The notes beneath the pieces were generated by a model that saw only the letters and a list, made by a program, of their open reading frames with translations, did not search any database and was not told the DNA's origin. Below, one piece after another: positions 1 to 10,191 of a stretch of 16,879 bases of DNA. Position 1 is the first letter of the stretch; every line of letters starts with the position of its first letter. Made by a program: the position numbers and the translations under genes. Origin of the DNA: Podochytrium sp. JEL0797 (taxonomy: Eukaryota; Chytridiomycota; Chytridiomycetes; Chytridiales; Chytriomycetaceae); assembly GCA_027596195.1 (NCBI GenBank), contig JADGJG010000539.1:1-16879 (forward strand), given 5' to 3'.

Positions 1-772
1 TTTTGTTTCAGTGTTTTGGAGCTATACGTCGGTTCGAGGCCAGGAATACGGGAGTCGAGAAAGTGTGTTGGTCGGGTCTTGCGCGGTTCAGGTGCGCCTG
101 TTGCTGGTTCGACTTCTCTGCATTGTTCGACAATTTTAGTTTTCTTGGCGTTCCTTGGCAAAATACACACCGATAGAGCAAGAACGGCCCGTGAACGCGA
201 CTAGGCGACCATTTGCGTCCGTCCTAAATTTCGGTTTTAATACAGTTTTAATCTCGATCGAGGCGAAATCAAAACCATACCCGCCAACGTTTACTGCTTT
301 CCTTATACACTACAACAGTTCCACTACGTGTGGACATAATTTCGCTCATATCCGAAGGTGCTGTGTCCAAAGAAGTAAGAATTCCGCGGATACAGGCCTC
401 AACCATCAACATTGCGTCCATCGGATCGTTGATGAAGCCAAAGAACGTTTCGCGAACGGGTTGCGATTTGTTGGCCACTTCAGCTGAAGCAACTGATGCT
501 TGGTGTGGCTGTAGATAATAGCGCTCCGGTTCGCCATAGCTGGATGGTCCGCCGTCCAACCTGACGTGGCCGTGCTTCACGCTTGGAGCATGACCATTCG
601 CTTCAGCCGCCAGGCGTTCCTGATTCGCGTCATGGTTGTAAAGATCATATGCCAGGATAGGGGAAGAGAGCTCGTCGTTTTGAAGCACGAGATCAGCGAT
701 TGCGAGTTTGTTGTGGGTTTTCGATGGAGCCGGCTGTGTGGGCCCTGCAACCCCCAATGGTCCAGCTTTCAT
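1..772 (-). CDS. WOPR (Gti1/Pac2) transcription regulator, copy 1, 3' end off window
   Basis: This is a WOPR-domain DNA-binding regulator of the Wor1/Ryp1/Sge1/Pac2 family, which controls morphological and developmental switching in fungi. My exons are 772-281, 223-171 and 117 to beyond 1, with introns of 57 nt (224-280) and 53 nt (118-170). The start is an ATG with an in-frame TGA two codons upstream. Residues 1-107 form a low-complexity leader. The first WOPR half begins near residue 108 with FGFINDPMDAMLMVEAC, then an RSGTVVVYKES segment and KRWR. Splicing joins KRWR to DGRKWSPSRVHGPFLLYREV, the family's hallmark block, and both splice phases fit. The second WOPR half lies off the left edge. 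It differs from copy 2 by having an undamaged first exon, so it is the likelier functional gene. The family call is secure; the downstream target is unknown. Confidence 0.85.
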
Positions 773-921
773 AAATCAGGCTGGGGAGGAGGGAGGCAAA
801 AGAAGGGATTCTGGTTTTGATTCCGACTCGTAAAATTGATGTCAGAGAAATCGAATGACGTTTCTGATCTTTGTTCCAGTGCCAAGAAATTAGAAATTGG
901 GGAATGAATGAATTTCTTTTT

Positions 922-1118
922 TCACGCCTCCTCTACAAATTGCACCATTTTTTGACCATCTTTACCGCGACTCCTCTTTCTCAGTGGAAAATCACGGAAT
1001 GTTAAATACAATAGAAGAAGATTCTTCACGCCCACGTTTTCAGCGCTTCTCAAGGAGGAAACTTTTTCAATTAGAATGTGAGTGTTTGGGAGTGAAATAT
1101 CAGCGCGTAGGGTGTCTC
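922..1118 (-). pseudogene. Truncated channel C-terminal fragment fused to WOPR copy 2
   Basis: Translated in the WOPR copy 2 frame, this stretch matches two separated parts of the channel gene at 2697-3283. One is the end of the C-linker (LRADISL, LIEKV, RRAEN-like). The other is the last helix (DGQKMVQxVEEA). Roughly 130 residues of cyclic-nucleotide-binding domain between them are missing. The order on the minus strand is the same as in the intact channel. It therefore marks the channel end of the older tandem-duplication unit. The start of homology is approximate. Confidence 0.7.
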
Positions 1119-2203
1119 TTACTGGCGATGATATGCGTGTTTGTCTCGCGTTCCGTCGTACCGCACTCGCAGGACGGTCTGTGAGCACTGTTCCGGCAGA
1201 AGGCTTGCGCTTCTTTAATCGATGCAATGTGGAGAAATGGTTGGATCCCTGATGCGGTTCGGACGAATCTACAAGGGCACTCTGCGCAACGGCTTTCCGA
1301 AGCGAGTCGTCTTTGCGCTGCTTCTTGGCAACGACAAACTCGGAAGCGTACTTTTCAAGGTCAACAGACTCAGCCAACAGTGCTTTCAAATCAATCGAAG
1401 GGTTGTTGAGCAAGGCGTTGAGCTCGGGAGTTTCGGACGGGGTTTTGAAACTCGATGCGGCTCCACTGGATGTGGAATACATCTGAATGACGTCTTCCCT
1501 CGCGTAATACGATATCATACGATGTCGGTGTCCGTCGCTGCCCTTCAGAGTGATTGTTCGCTTCGTGAGACCGTTGGGAACCAGTCGCGCATTTTGTTTC
1601 AGCGTTTTTGAGCTATACGTCGGTTCGAGGCCAGGAATACGGGAGTCGAGAAAGTGTGTTGGTCGGGTCTTGCGCGGTTCAGGTGCGCCCGCCGCTGGTT
1701 CGACTTCTCTGTGTTCAATTGTCGATAATTTTAGAAACGTTCCTTGGCAAAATACGCACCGATAGAGCAAGAACGACCCATGAACGCGACTTGGCGACCA
1801 TTTGCGTCTGTCCTAAATTCCTCCTTTTAAGATTTCTTATCTCGATCGAGGCAAGATCAAAACCATACCCGAAGACGTTTAAGAACTTTCCTTGCACACA
1901 ATCACAGTTCCGCTGCGCGTAGGCAGTAGATGCCGTGTCCAAGGAAGTAAGAATTTCGCGGATACAGGCCTGAACCATCAACATTGCGTCCATCGGATCG
2001 TTGATGAAGCCAAAGAGCGTTTCGCGAACGGGTTGCGATGTGTTGGCCACTTCAGCTGAAGCAACTGATTCTTGGATGGATTTAGGTATCCTGAAAAGAA
2101 AGCTCATCGTTTTGAAGCACGAGATCAGCAATTGCGTGTTTGTTGTGGGTTTTCGGTGGAGCCGGAAGTGGGGCTCGTCTGCCCCCGGTGATCCAGTTTT
2201 CAC
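922..2203 (-). pseudogene. WOPR regulator copy 2: broken first exon, last exon fused to channel tail
   Basis: This is a second copy of the WOPR gene with the same exon layout: exon 1 about 2203-1869, exon 2 1812-1760, exon 3 1708-922, introns of 56 and 51 nt. Exon 1 is damaged. The position matching the copy 1 ATG is GTG, about 100 nt of the leader is missing with frame changes around it, and 17 nt are lost just before the conserved RSG segment. One extra base and an in-frame TAA follow. Exon 2 (RKWSPSRVHGSFLLYR) and exon 3 remain open. Exon 3 carries the second WOPR half, including NGLTKRTITLKG, HRHRMISYYAREDVIQ and FKTPS. Past about position 1118 its frame continues into sequence matching the C-linker and last residues of the neighbouring ion channel (LRADISLPNT ... 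DGQKMVQFVEEA). I read it as a chimeric pseudogene. A shortened protein from the intact 3' part cannot be excluded. Confidence 0.75.
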
Positions 2204-2340
2204 GATCAGACTAGGAGTTGGATAGAAAGAAGGATTTCAGTTTGATGTCTAAGTTCGCAATGTGATGGCTGATTGACGGTGGCAGAAATCAAATGGTGTT
2301 TCTGAATTTTGTTTCAGTGCCAAGAAATCAAAAAATTGTA

Positions 2341-2668
2341 ATTCACGCCTCCTCTGCTGCTCGCACCATTCTCTGTGCATCTTGAGCGAGTTTGAGAATC
2401 CGAATTTTCATGTCTGGAAAATAAACCTTCCTTTACCACGCATGGCCGCTGTCTTGAACGGTTGCTGTCCGTGAAATTCGCGTGATCAACGCGACCTCTG
2501 CTCGTTGGGAAAACGCTGGAAAAACGCGTTACAAATTTTTTTGCTTTGTTTGTGTATACCCCCCACATTTTTCAATAGTAAACGCGTTTACGTTTCCAAA
2601 ATATAGATGTCATGTCCCAAACTTTGCTTGTTGATAAAAACCCAGGGAAATGTATAAACAAAGAAGAA
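2341..2668 (-). pseudogene. Second channel-tail fragment (CNBD and last intron/exon)
   Basis: This is a degraded copy of the 3' part of the channel gene that ends at 2697. Matching pieces, read on the minus strand, are the CNBD segment around GDSGHDMYF (about 2600-2668), the 3' end of the last intron with its AACGCGTTTTTCC motif (about 2520-2540), and the last exon with the Arg-Thr-Ala-Thr region and the final EEA residues (2341-2510). The exon is interrupted by a deletion of about 50 bases and by frame changes, so no cNMP-binding domain can be encoded. It lies 29 bp downstream of the intact channel's stop codon and upstream of WOPR copy 2, so it is the channel part of the second duplication unit. 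Confidence 0.75.
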
Positions 2669-2696
2669 TTTTTCGAGAATAAATAAATAAATTCTA

Positions 2697-5600
2697 TTAT
2701 TTTTTTCGCGCCTCCTCTACTGCCTGCACCATTTTTTGCCCATCCTGCGCGAGCTTGTGAATCCGAAGTTTCATGTCTGGAAACTCGTCAATCACGATAT
2801 GAAAGTCCTTGTGCGTCAATCGATACAAGACGGACGGCATGGCCGCTTGAACGGTGGCTGTCCGTAAAATTCGCGCAATCAACGCAACCTCTGCGTGGAA
2901 GGAAAAACGCGTTAATTTATTTGCGAAGGAGATTGGGGGGGTGGGGGACAAACCTCCAATATATGCGCCGTCGTATAATGAAACCACCTTCTTCCCATTC
3001 ACAAACACATTCACTTTCCCCGAAAGTATGAAATACATGTCATGTCCCGAATCCCCTTGCTTGGTAATATAATCCCCAGGAATATAGTAATGCGCGTGCA
3101 AGACGGTGGCTAATCGGTAGAAAAAGATTTCATCGCGTCCATCGTTTTCGGCGCGGCGCAGGAAGGGTACTTTTTCAATCAGAGAGCGTGTGTTTTGGAG
3201 GGAGATGTCGGCACGAAGGGACTCGTTTAATTCGCTAAGGAGGCTGTCTTCTTCAAAGAACTTTCCTCGGTATTTTGTTTCATCTGTGGCCAAGTTGGGT
3301 TAATGAAGACAAGTGGAAGGCAGAAACGGGCGAGTTCTCTCTTACAATACGAGACCAGTTTCTCTCTTGTTTCGTCATCCAGTTTCTTCCACTTGACGTA
3401 ATCCAGCAACTCTTCCATTTTTTGGTTGTAAAGACGGCCTGATGGATTGAGAGACATGGCCGCTGAGGAGATACTTCCGAGGAAAGATGCGTACTTAGAA
3501 TGCCATGTTTAGTAAACAGGGGGACAAGAGGCGAACGAATTTGCTTACAATGGCAGCCCCTACAATAATATATACGGTCGCAACAATCTGCTCTGTCTCA
3601 GTTTGTGGTTTGAATGACATTGGGAACATGTTGCCGACAGCCTTTTGAGAAAAAATAATGAGAAAATGAAAGATTTGAAAAGAAGAAAAATTATTACCTG
3701 GAAGAAAACCCAAGTATAAACCTCCTTCACATTCGCCACCTCAAACTGTGGCCACAGTGTCTTCCACCCCACAAACCCATAAAAGCTTCCTGCCAAATAC
3801 GAAGAGCACGCGTTGAAATGGATATAAAAAAAGATCAACAAGGCGATGGGAACCACTTTTGAAATTCCCATCCCCACGAGCTTTTCGAGCTGGTGCTTCA
3901 ATTTGCGGAAAACAGCGCATCGCGACATAATTTTGGGCAGCTCGAGGAACCGAATCAGACGAAGCAAGAGGAGGAATTTGGCGGATTCGGTTCTTTGGAA
4001 TATGACTTCAAATGGAATCTGAGGGGTGATTTTTTTTGTGGGGGGAGGGTTATTAGGTGTGTATCGAATGTTTCATGGATTATACCGTTGAGACGAGATC
4101 CAAAACGAGCTGAAATCGAATGTATTTGCTGAACCAGGTGGTCAAACTCGGTCGCATTGACTCGTATTCTCTCGAACTGCACATGTTGTTGGTGTTTTCA
4201 GACTGAGGAGTGATCATTGATATGACAGAGGCAGCGCCATACACAACAGTCATGCTACATTTTCTCATTAGAAGCGCTTTAAACTTTGAAAATGAAGGAT
4301 GGAAACTCACAAAACTGGAATGACAACGGTATCTGCCAAATCAAAAGCGATTGCAAATGGGATGATCCAAAGGCAAACAAGGAACAAGACTGCGAAATTA
4401 TTGTTAAGAACATGAGCGGATTCGAAAAGCAAAAAAACAAAAAAAAACTCAACTGGCCAGCGTAAAATCCCATGCGGTGCTAAAGTAACTTTTCGGATGA
4501 AGCCCGTTGATCCAAAACCGAATCGACTCGAATTCAGCGTCGTCAAATTGATCCAGCGTTAAATTCCGCCCCTTGTTGTCAAATGCGGGCAACAAAAAGC
4601 TGATTAAACAAAACCGATAGATCTCCTTCAAGTGAAACTGAACAGAGGAGGTATTATTTGTGTCTACATCGCGAATTTCAGAAAATATGGACTTTCTCGG
4701 TGCAAGAGGAATGTCTGGACGGTACGTTTTCATTGTTTCGAATTGACGCGGAGGTGTGCCGCCTCTTGGTGGAGCATCACTCACAACGCTGGGACTTAGA
4801 GATTGTACATCTCCCATACTGTCAGATGAAAGAACTTTGGAAACTGGGACCAAACTGAAGCGAGTGGGGAGCGGAGGGGTACCACCACCAAGCCGAGATC
4901 TTTCAACCAATCCAACAGCTTTAATGCTCTTTGAGTGCTTTAATTTTGCCAAACGGGTTGCAGCCGTGGAACTAATATCGTCAGCCGACTCGGAAGTTAG
5001 AGGCACTTGAGTTCTCAAGCTCGAATTTTTGCGGCCCACACTTCCCAACCCGCCAGTGCTCGATCCCATGTCCATACTGTTTCTATAACTGCTGCTTCCA
5101 TCACCACTGTCGATTGTTTGCAAGCTGTATTGCGAAGACATGAGTGTGAATTTTGGCTTGTCGGGAAATCGAACGGGAGCCTGAATGTCTCGAATGTCTC
5201 TGGCTTCAATGCTTTCAACACTCAAGACACTGTTTTGACTGCCATTGTGACTGCTGACATAGCTGTATGTACTCGAGCGTTTCCCAGGCTCATCCGGCTC
5301 TATTTCCTCTGTCGACTTTTGCATAATGCTGGGTGCCTTTGACGATAACGCGTGCAAACCAAGTTGCATTCGAAGAGAGCTCGAACGACGCGAATTTCGA
5401 CGCGAATTTCCGACCGATTGCTGGATCCCGAGAAGTGCACGTCCCGACGGTCCCGTGCTTCTGTGCGAAAGAGATTCTGTGGAAGCATCGGGAAGAGGAG
5501 GCGCATCCGTTGCTCCAGACAAAGGACTGATTGTGTGTTTGCTCGTATTGGGACTTTCGGAGGCTGATTTTACACCATGCGGTTTCGTTTGCGGCATGCT

Positions 5601-6188
5601 CCGCATACTTCGAACACTGGTTCTGCTTTTGGTTCGTTCAAGTTGCGCGGATTGATCCTCTTCCGCATTGAAATTTACGGGATGGTGCTTTGGCGACATG
5701 ATTCCCGATAAATCCGGCTTGGAAGTCATGAACGAGAATCCATTGAGGAAACTTCCGCGCCTCGAATCTAGTTTTCTCATGGCTGATTTATCTGAAAACA
5801 CGTTGCTTGCGACGCTTTTGTTGGCGGGCACGTCCACGGCGTAATCCCCCCCAGTCCACCTCAACCCCATATCCAGATGCGACGCGCGCGAAGCCGCAAG
5901 ATCGTGAGAATCCGCGTCAAACGTGGGTGAAAAGGTGCCCGTTCGAACGGCTGCCTTGGGCGAGAACATGGCTCCCAAAGGCGTTGGCGAGAAGGCGCCC
6001 GTCAGAGCCGTTGTGGTTGTCAAGTTTGGAAAACTCGCATCCGTGTATCCGTCATGGCTCGCGCCACCGAGGGAGATGATCATTTGTTCCATTTTGGCCG
6101 TCATTTCTTCACGTAGTTTGAGCATGTCGGTGAGTAGGCTGATCCTGAAATCTGCGCACGCGGGCGCCGTGCAGGATGGTCCATACAT
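2697..6188 (-). CDS. Cyclic-nucleotide-gated cation channel, 8 exons, 1022 aa
   Basis: This is a plasma-membrane channel of the CNG/HCN superfamily: six membrane segments, a pore loop, a C-linker and a cNMP-binding domain. Exons are 6188-4454, 4389-4311, 4254-4086, 4018-3698, 3641-3549, 3493-3346, 3283-2954 and 2890-2697; introns are 55-67 nt and all phases agree. Residues 1 to about 530 are Ser-rich and look disordered. S1 is near 573-595 (AWDFTLA/ILFLVCLWIIPFAIAFDL), S2 near 606-625, S3 near 645-663 (QLVLDLVSTIPFE), S4-S5 near 670-735 and the pore near 760-780 (FFQAVGNMFP). The C-linker follows S6 (SYYETKYRGKFFEED). The CNBD has the phosphate-cassette pattern GAYIGEVALI plus RTATVQA, with the key Arg present. 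The start is the first in-frame ATG; an upstream exon is possible. In zoosporic fungi such channels are plausible partners of cGMP signalling in phototaxis; that role is inference. Confidence 0.92.
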
Positions 6189-6849
6189 TTTGACAATTTT
6201 TGTAAATCTTTGCCACACCTTCCAAATTGATGTCCCGGCATCTGGACCATATCTGTGGAAGACTGAGGTGAGTCACTCGCGTGGGTTTATAGACCATTAT
6301 AATATATTTTACATCTAATGCACACACACACGCGTTATTTCAGCCCCAAAGAGGGCCACCCAAAAACAAAACGGAAACTCACACAGAGCCATTCCGGCCA
6401 TTCACTTCTGTTTTTGCAAACAAGTCGCAAGTTGTGGTCACGCAGATAACTGAGGATTGAATGCGGAGAGGTGCACTTCTTTGAATTACACTTTGATAGG
6501 GGGAAAGGGGTGAGATGAGAGTACGCGCAGTGCTGTTGGAACTCAAGGTTGGGCGAAAGTGAAAATTGGGGTTCTCGTTTCGGTAGTTGTCACAAACGAA
6601 GCGGGTGGCGCGATTCTGAGCCGGGCCGGCCCGGTTGTAATAAAGGGATTTAAATCTTACAAATGGCAGAAATGGGTGATGATTAGATTTTAAACATCCA
6701 TGTGGCTTTTTTGGATGGCCATTACGAGATGTCTTTTCGGAAAGTTCGATCTCGTGAGTCGGACCTTTCTGGCAGGCCACGTGAAAATACACAAAAGGGG
6801 CCACATTTTGGCCACATTTTTTTTTTCAGGTTTCCCGCAAACAAAGAAC
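6189..6849. promoter_or_regulatory. Divergent intergenic region between channel and GUT2
   Basis: These 661 bases separate two divergent start codons and must hold both promoters. I see no convincing coding exon. Visible elements are a CA run leading into an ACGCGT hexamer (6330-6335), a perfect 14-bp palindrome CCGGGCCGGCCCGG (6621-6634), and a T-rich stretch ending in CAG at 6821-6830 that could be the acceptor of a 5'-UTR intron for the dehydrogenase. No transcription start can be placed by eye. Confidence 0.5.
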
Positions 6850-9451
6850 ATGTTCACGCGCGCGTTTTCAACACTCCGCACGCACCCGCGACGCAACGCG
6901 CTCCTCGCTGCGACAGCAGCTACTACCGTTGGCGTTGGCCTTGTTGCGCTGACGCAGCCGCGGCTCGCGTCTCCGCTCAACACGATCGAAGCCGACAGCG
7001 CGCGCGGCGACCCGTCTCAGCTGTGGACGCCGCCCTCGCGCGCAACGCAGCTCGCGCGCCTCGGATGTCCGAACTCTCTCAAAGTCGACAAGGTCGAGTG
7101 CTTCGACCTTCTGATTGTCGGCGGCGGAGCCACGGGCGCAGGCTGTGCCCTCGATGCAGCCACTAGAGGCCTCAGCGTGGCCATGGTCGAGAAGGACGAC
7201 TTTGCTGCAGGTGCGTCTTTCTCTTTTGTTTGTCGCGAAAGTGCGTGCCCTATCAGATATCCTGATTCCAACAAACAACGAACAGGAACCTCCTCGCGAA
7301 GCACAAAACTCGTCCACGGCGGCGTTAGATACCTCGAAAAGGCCTTTAAAGAACTCGACATTGAACAATACAAGCTCGTCGTCGAAGCCCTGCACGAACG
7401 CTCCGTGTTTCTCAAAATCGCACCATACCTCAGCTACCAATTGCCCATCATGCTCCCCGTCTACAGTTACTGGAAAATGCCCTACTTTTTCGTCGGGGCC
7501 AAAATGTACGAGTTTTTGGCTGGCGCGGAGGGAATCAATTCGAGTTACTTTGTGGGAAAGAGAAAGGCCCTCGAAGCTTTCCCTATGCTCAAGGGAGACA
7601 ACTTGGTTGGCGCCATGATTTATTACGATGGTAAAGGACCGTTTCCTTGTATTTTCGAACTTTGAACCTGGGCTCCTTCCCCCCTCCACTTACGTAACAA
7701 TGTAACTAATGTTTCCCACTCCCCACCCCACCTCAGGTGCCCACAACGACTCCCGAATGAACGTTGCCATTGCTCTCACGGCTGTCGCCCACGGCGCCGT
7801 GATTGCGAACCACGTCGAAGTGGTCGAACTCATCAAGAAACCGCGCACCTTTTTTGGACCCAAGGGACTTGGGGAGCAGGAAATCTGTGGAGCCGTTGTT
7901 CGGGACGTGCTGACGGGTGTTTCTTGGACCATCAAGGCCAAGGTAAACAAAAACAGAACCTTCCATTTGTTGGGAATCTGAACTTTATCCTAACGACATC
8001 CCCTTTTCCCTCTCGCTCTCACTCTCTTCCTCCAGGGCGTCATCAACGCCACCGGTCCCTTCTCCGACGGCCTCCGCAAACTCGACACAGGCTTCACCAC
8101 CAAAGAAATCGTGGCGCCCTCCGCGGGAGTCCATATTATCCTCCCGAGCTACTTCTCCCCCCGCAACATGGGTCTCCTGGACCCCGAAACGAGCGACGGC
8201 CGTGTCATCTTCTTTCTCCCGTGGCAAGGCAACGTGATCGCCGGCACAACAGATTCCCCGGCCACGGTCGAAGCGAACCCCATGCCCTCTGAAGACGACA
8301 TTGGATGGATCTTGCGTGAGATTGAAAATTACCTCGATCCTTCAATCAAGGTGCGGCGTGGAGACGTCTTGGCAGCATGGAGCGGCATTCGACCCCTCGT
8401 ACGCGACCCAGCCGCCAAAAACACAGCCGGCCTCGTCCGCAACCACATGATCAACGTGAGCGAAAGCGGACTCCTCACCATCGCCGGCGGAAAATGGACC
8501 ACCTACCGATCCATGGCGCAAGAAACCATCGACGTTGCCATTGAAAAATTCGGCCTCACCCACGCGGGCCCTTGTGTCACCGAACGCACAGCCCTGATTG
8601 GAACGGGACAGTGGTCGCACAACATGTACATCAAGTTGATTCAGAGTTTTGGGATTGAGACGGAGGTGGCGAAGCATTTGGCGGATAGTTATGGGGACCA
8701 TGCGTGGGCGGTGGCGAGTATGGCGAGTATGACGGGACAGAGGTGGCCGATTCATGGCAAGAAGTTGACGCCGAATTATCCGTATATTGAGGCGGAGGTG
8801 AGGTATGCTGTGAGGAATGAGTATGCGCAGACGGCTGTGGTGAGTTTTTTTTGTTTTTGTTTCTCTTTTTTCGTTTTTCATCCTCCCACACAATGAAGCT
8901 AAACTCACAAATATCAGGACGTTCTCGCCCGCCGCATGCGTCTCGCCATGCTCAACGCGCAAGCCGCCAAAGAAACCCTCCCGCGCGTAATCGAAATCAT
9001 GTCCTCGGAACTGAACTGGACCAAATCCCGTGAAGCCCAAGAATACTCCCAAGCCATTGAATTCCTGTCGTGCATGGGTCTCAAGTACCTCGAAAACACG
9101 GCCAAACTGAACCCCGAGGATTCCACCTACTACACGCGTTCCCACTTTGTCCCCGAAGAACTGTCGCGGTATGAACAGGAATTTGCGAAATTCTCGTACC
9201 AAAAAGACGGGCGGATCCGCGTCAAGGATCTCAGTTACGCGTTGAAGGCTGTTGGGGAATCTGGGTCCCCCGACGCTGTGCTCAAGACGTTGTCGGTGGG
9301 TGGTGGAGCCAAGGGGACGCTCGAGTTTGGAGAGTTTTTGGAAGTCTTGTCTGCGATTCGCGAGAAGCGACACCGTGACAAGTTTGCGAGTTCTTCACCG
9401 GCGGAGGGGAGGGATGGGGTTCATACTTCTCGTAGTGGGGGTGGTGTTTGA
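6850..9451 (+). CDS. GUT2: Mitochondrial FAD-dependent glycerol-3-phosphate dehydrogenase, 749 aa
   Basis: This inner-membrane flavoenzyme oxidises sn-glycerol 3-phosphate to dihydroxyacetone phosphate and passes electrons to ubiquinone. It serves the glycerol phosphate shuttle and glycerol use. Exons are 6850-7210, 7286-7630, 7737-7942, 8036-8839 and 8918-9451; introns are 75, 106, 93 and 78 nt, and all phases close. Residues 1-40 form an Arg-rich presequence followed by a hydrophobic Ala/Val stretch, typical of inner-membrane import. The FAD-binding motif IVGGGATGAG lies at 89-98, followed by GTSSRSTKLVHGGVRYLE. The second family signature GGKWTTYRS is near residue 454. A C-terminal EF-hand-like pair spans about 650-720, as in animal GPD2 and unlike yeast Gut2, but most calcium ligands are absent. 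The ATG at 6850 was chosen because the presequence begins there; an in-frame ATG at 6700 would add an unlikely 50-residue leader. The 749-aa length is close to that of animal GPD2. Confidence 0.96.
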
Positions 9452-9709
9452 GATGTGTGTTACGTATTGGTTGGGTGGTGCCCGGGGTTTTTATTGTTTG
9501 TTTGTTGCGTTTTTCTGTTGTAGTTTCACGACCCGCTTCTTTCTGGGTAATTTTTTTAATAATGAAAATTGGGTTATTCCATTCCAGACATAACTCTCAT
9601 TCAAAATGCGGAGTTGTTTGGGAGGTGTTTTCGGGAAAGATTTTCCCGTGATTTTCATTCTCAATCAACTCCGCCCTTACCCTCCCCTCCCCCGTTTTTC
9701 AATCCAAAA

Positions 9710-10113
9710 ATGGAGGCCATCAAAAAGAGTCAAGTCTCGATCCAAGCCGAGGCCAAATACAACAAACGCGTCAAGGAAGAGAACCGCATGTCGCAGCAAC
9801 GCGACATGTTGCAGCGTAACCAGAAGGTGGCGTTCGTGTCGAGTTGGCAAGACGCTGCGATCGCTGTATCGATCAAGACGGAGTTGAAAAAGATTAAAGA
9901 GAGGTAAATACAGAAGCGGGGATACGAAGCGGGATTGTGTTAAAACGCGTTTTTTTTTTGGTGGACAGCACTTGCACCGAAATTGAAATGGCGAATCGCG
10001 AACTCATGATTGTGCGTAGACGTGATATTTCGAAACTGCTCGAACAAGATATGGAAACTTTCAAGAGGGAACTCGCGCAACAGAACCTCGCGTTTCATGA
10101 AGATCGGATTTGA
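9710..10113 (+). CDS. Small coiled-coil protein, probable CFAP141 (FAP141/C1orf189) family
   Basis: This is a 112-residue, charged, helix-rich protein encoded by two exons (9710-9903 and 9969-10113) with a 65-nt intron and consistent phase. It has no signal peptide or membrane segment. The C-terminal half (ELMIVRRRDISKLLEQD ... LAFHEDRI) resembles, from my memory of the family, the C-terminus of the small ciliary protein CFAP141/C1orf189. Family members are about 100 residues and bind inside axonemal doublet microtubules. Shared features are an LM-V-R stretch, an L-E-D/E segment, an E-L-x-Q motif and an aromatic-x-E-R ending. The first half is more basic and less conserved. If correct, it marks an organism with motile flagella. 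Other small coiled-coil proteins could look similar, so a profile search is needed to settle it. An AATAAA follows 24 nt after the stop. Confidence 0.6.
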
Positions 10114-10191
10114 CTTCAAAATCGTTTCCGAACCGAAAATAAAAACACGCGAAATACGACACAGTTGATTCGAATTTTTATTTGCTTTCCA
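10114..10191. terminator. Overlapping poly(A) region of two convergent genes
   Basis: Only 78 bp separate the stop codons of the CFAP141-like gene (plus) and the methylesterase gene (minus). A plus-strand AATAAA lies at 10138-10143 and a minus-strand AATAAA (TTTATT on the plus strand) at 10177-10182. With cleavage some 15-25 nt downstream of each signal, the two 3' UTRs would lie within or overlap each other's end. Confidence 0.6.

Larger units (their letters stand above)
1..2668. repeat. Tandem duplication, two units of channel tail plus WOPR gene
   Basis: The order on the minus strand is channel tail, spacer, WOPR, channel tail, spacer, WOPR. Unit B is about 2668-1119 and unit A about 1118-1 (open at the left edge). 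The spacers also match: both carry a TTTCAGTGCCAAGAAAT-like stretch (about 880-893 and 2312-2330). An 80-nt block is identical between units (19-98 and 1610-1689), while exon 1 and the channel tails have diverged with many indels. The intact channel gene behind unit B is the likely source of the tails. Confidence 0.8.

Noticed and set aside
6700..6849. Upstream in-frame ATG extending GUT2 by 50 residues
   Set aside because: The added segment is unlike a mitochondrial presequence, while a typical one starts exactly at 6850.
8342..9373. Long minus-strand open frame (343 codons) opposite GUT2
   Set aside because: It is antisense to well-supported GUT2 exons and crosses an intron of that gene; the protein is low-complexity and without motifs.
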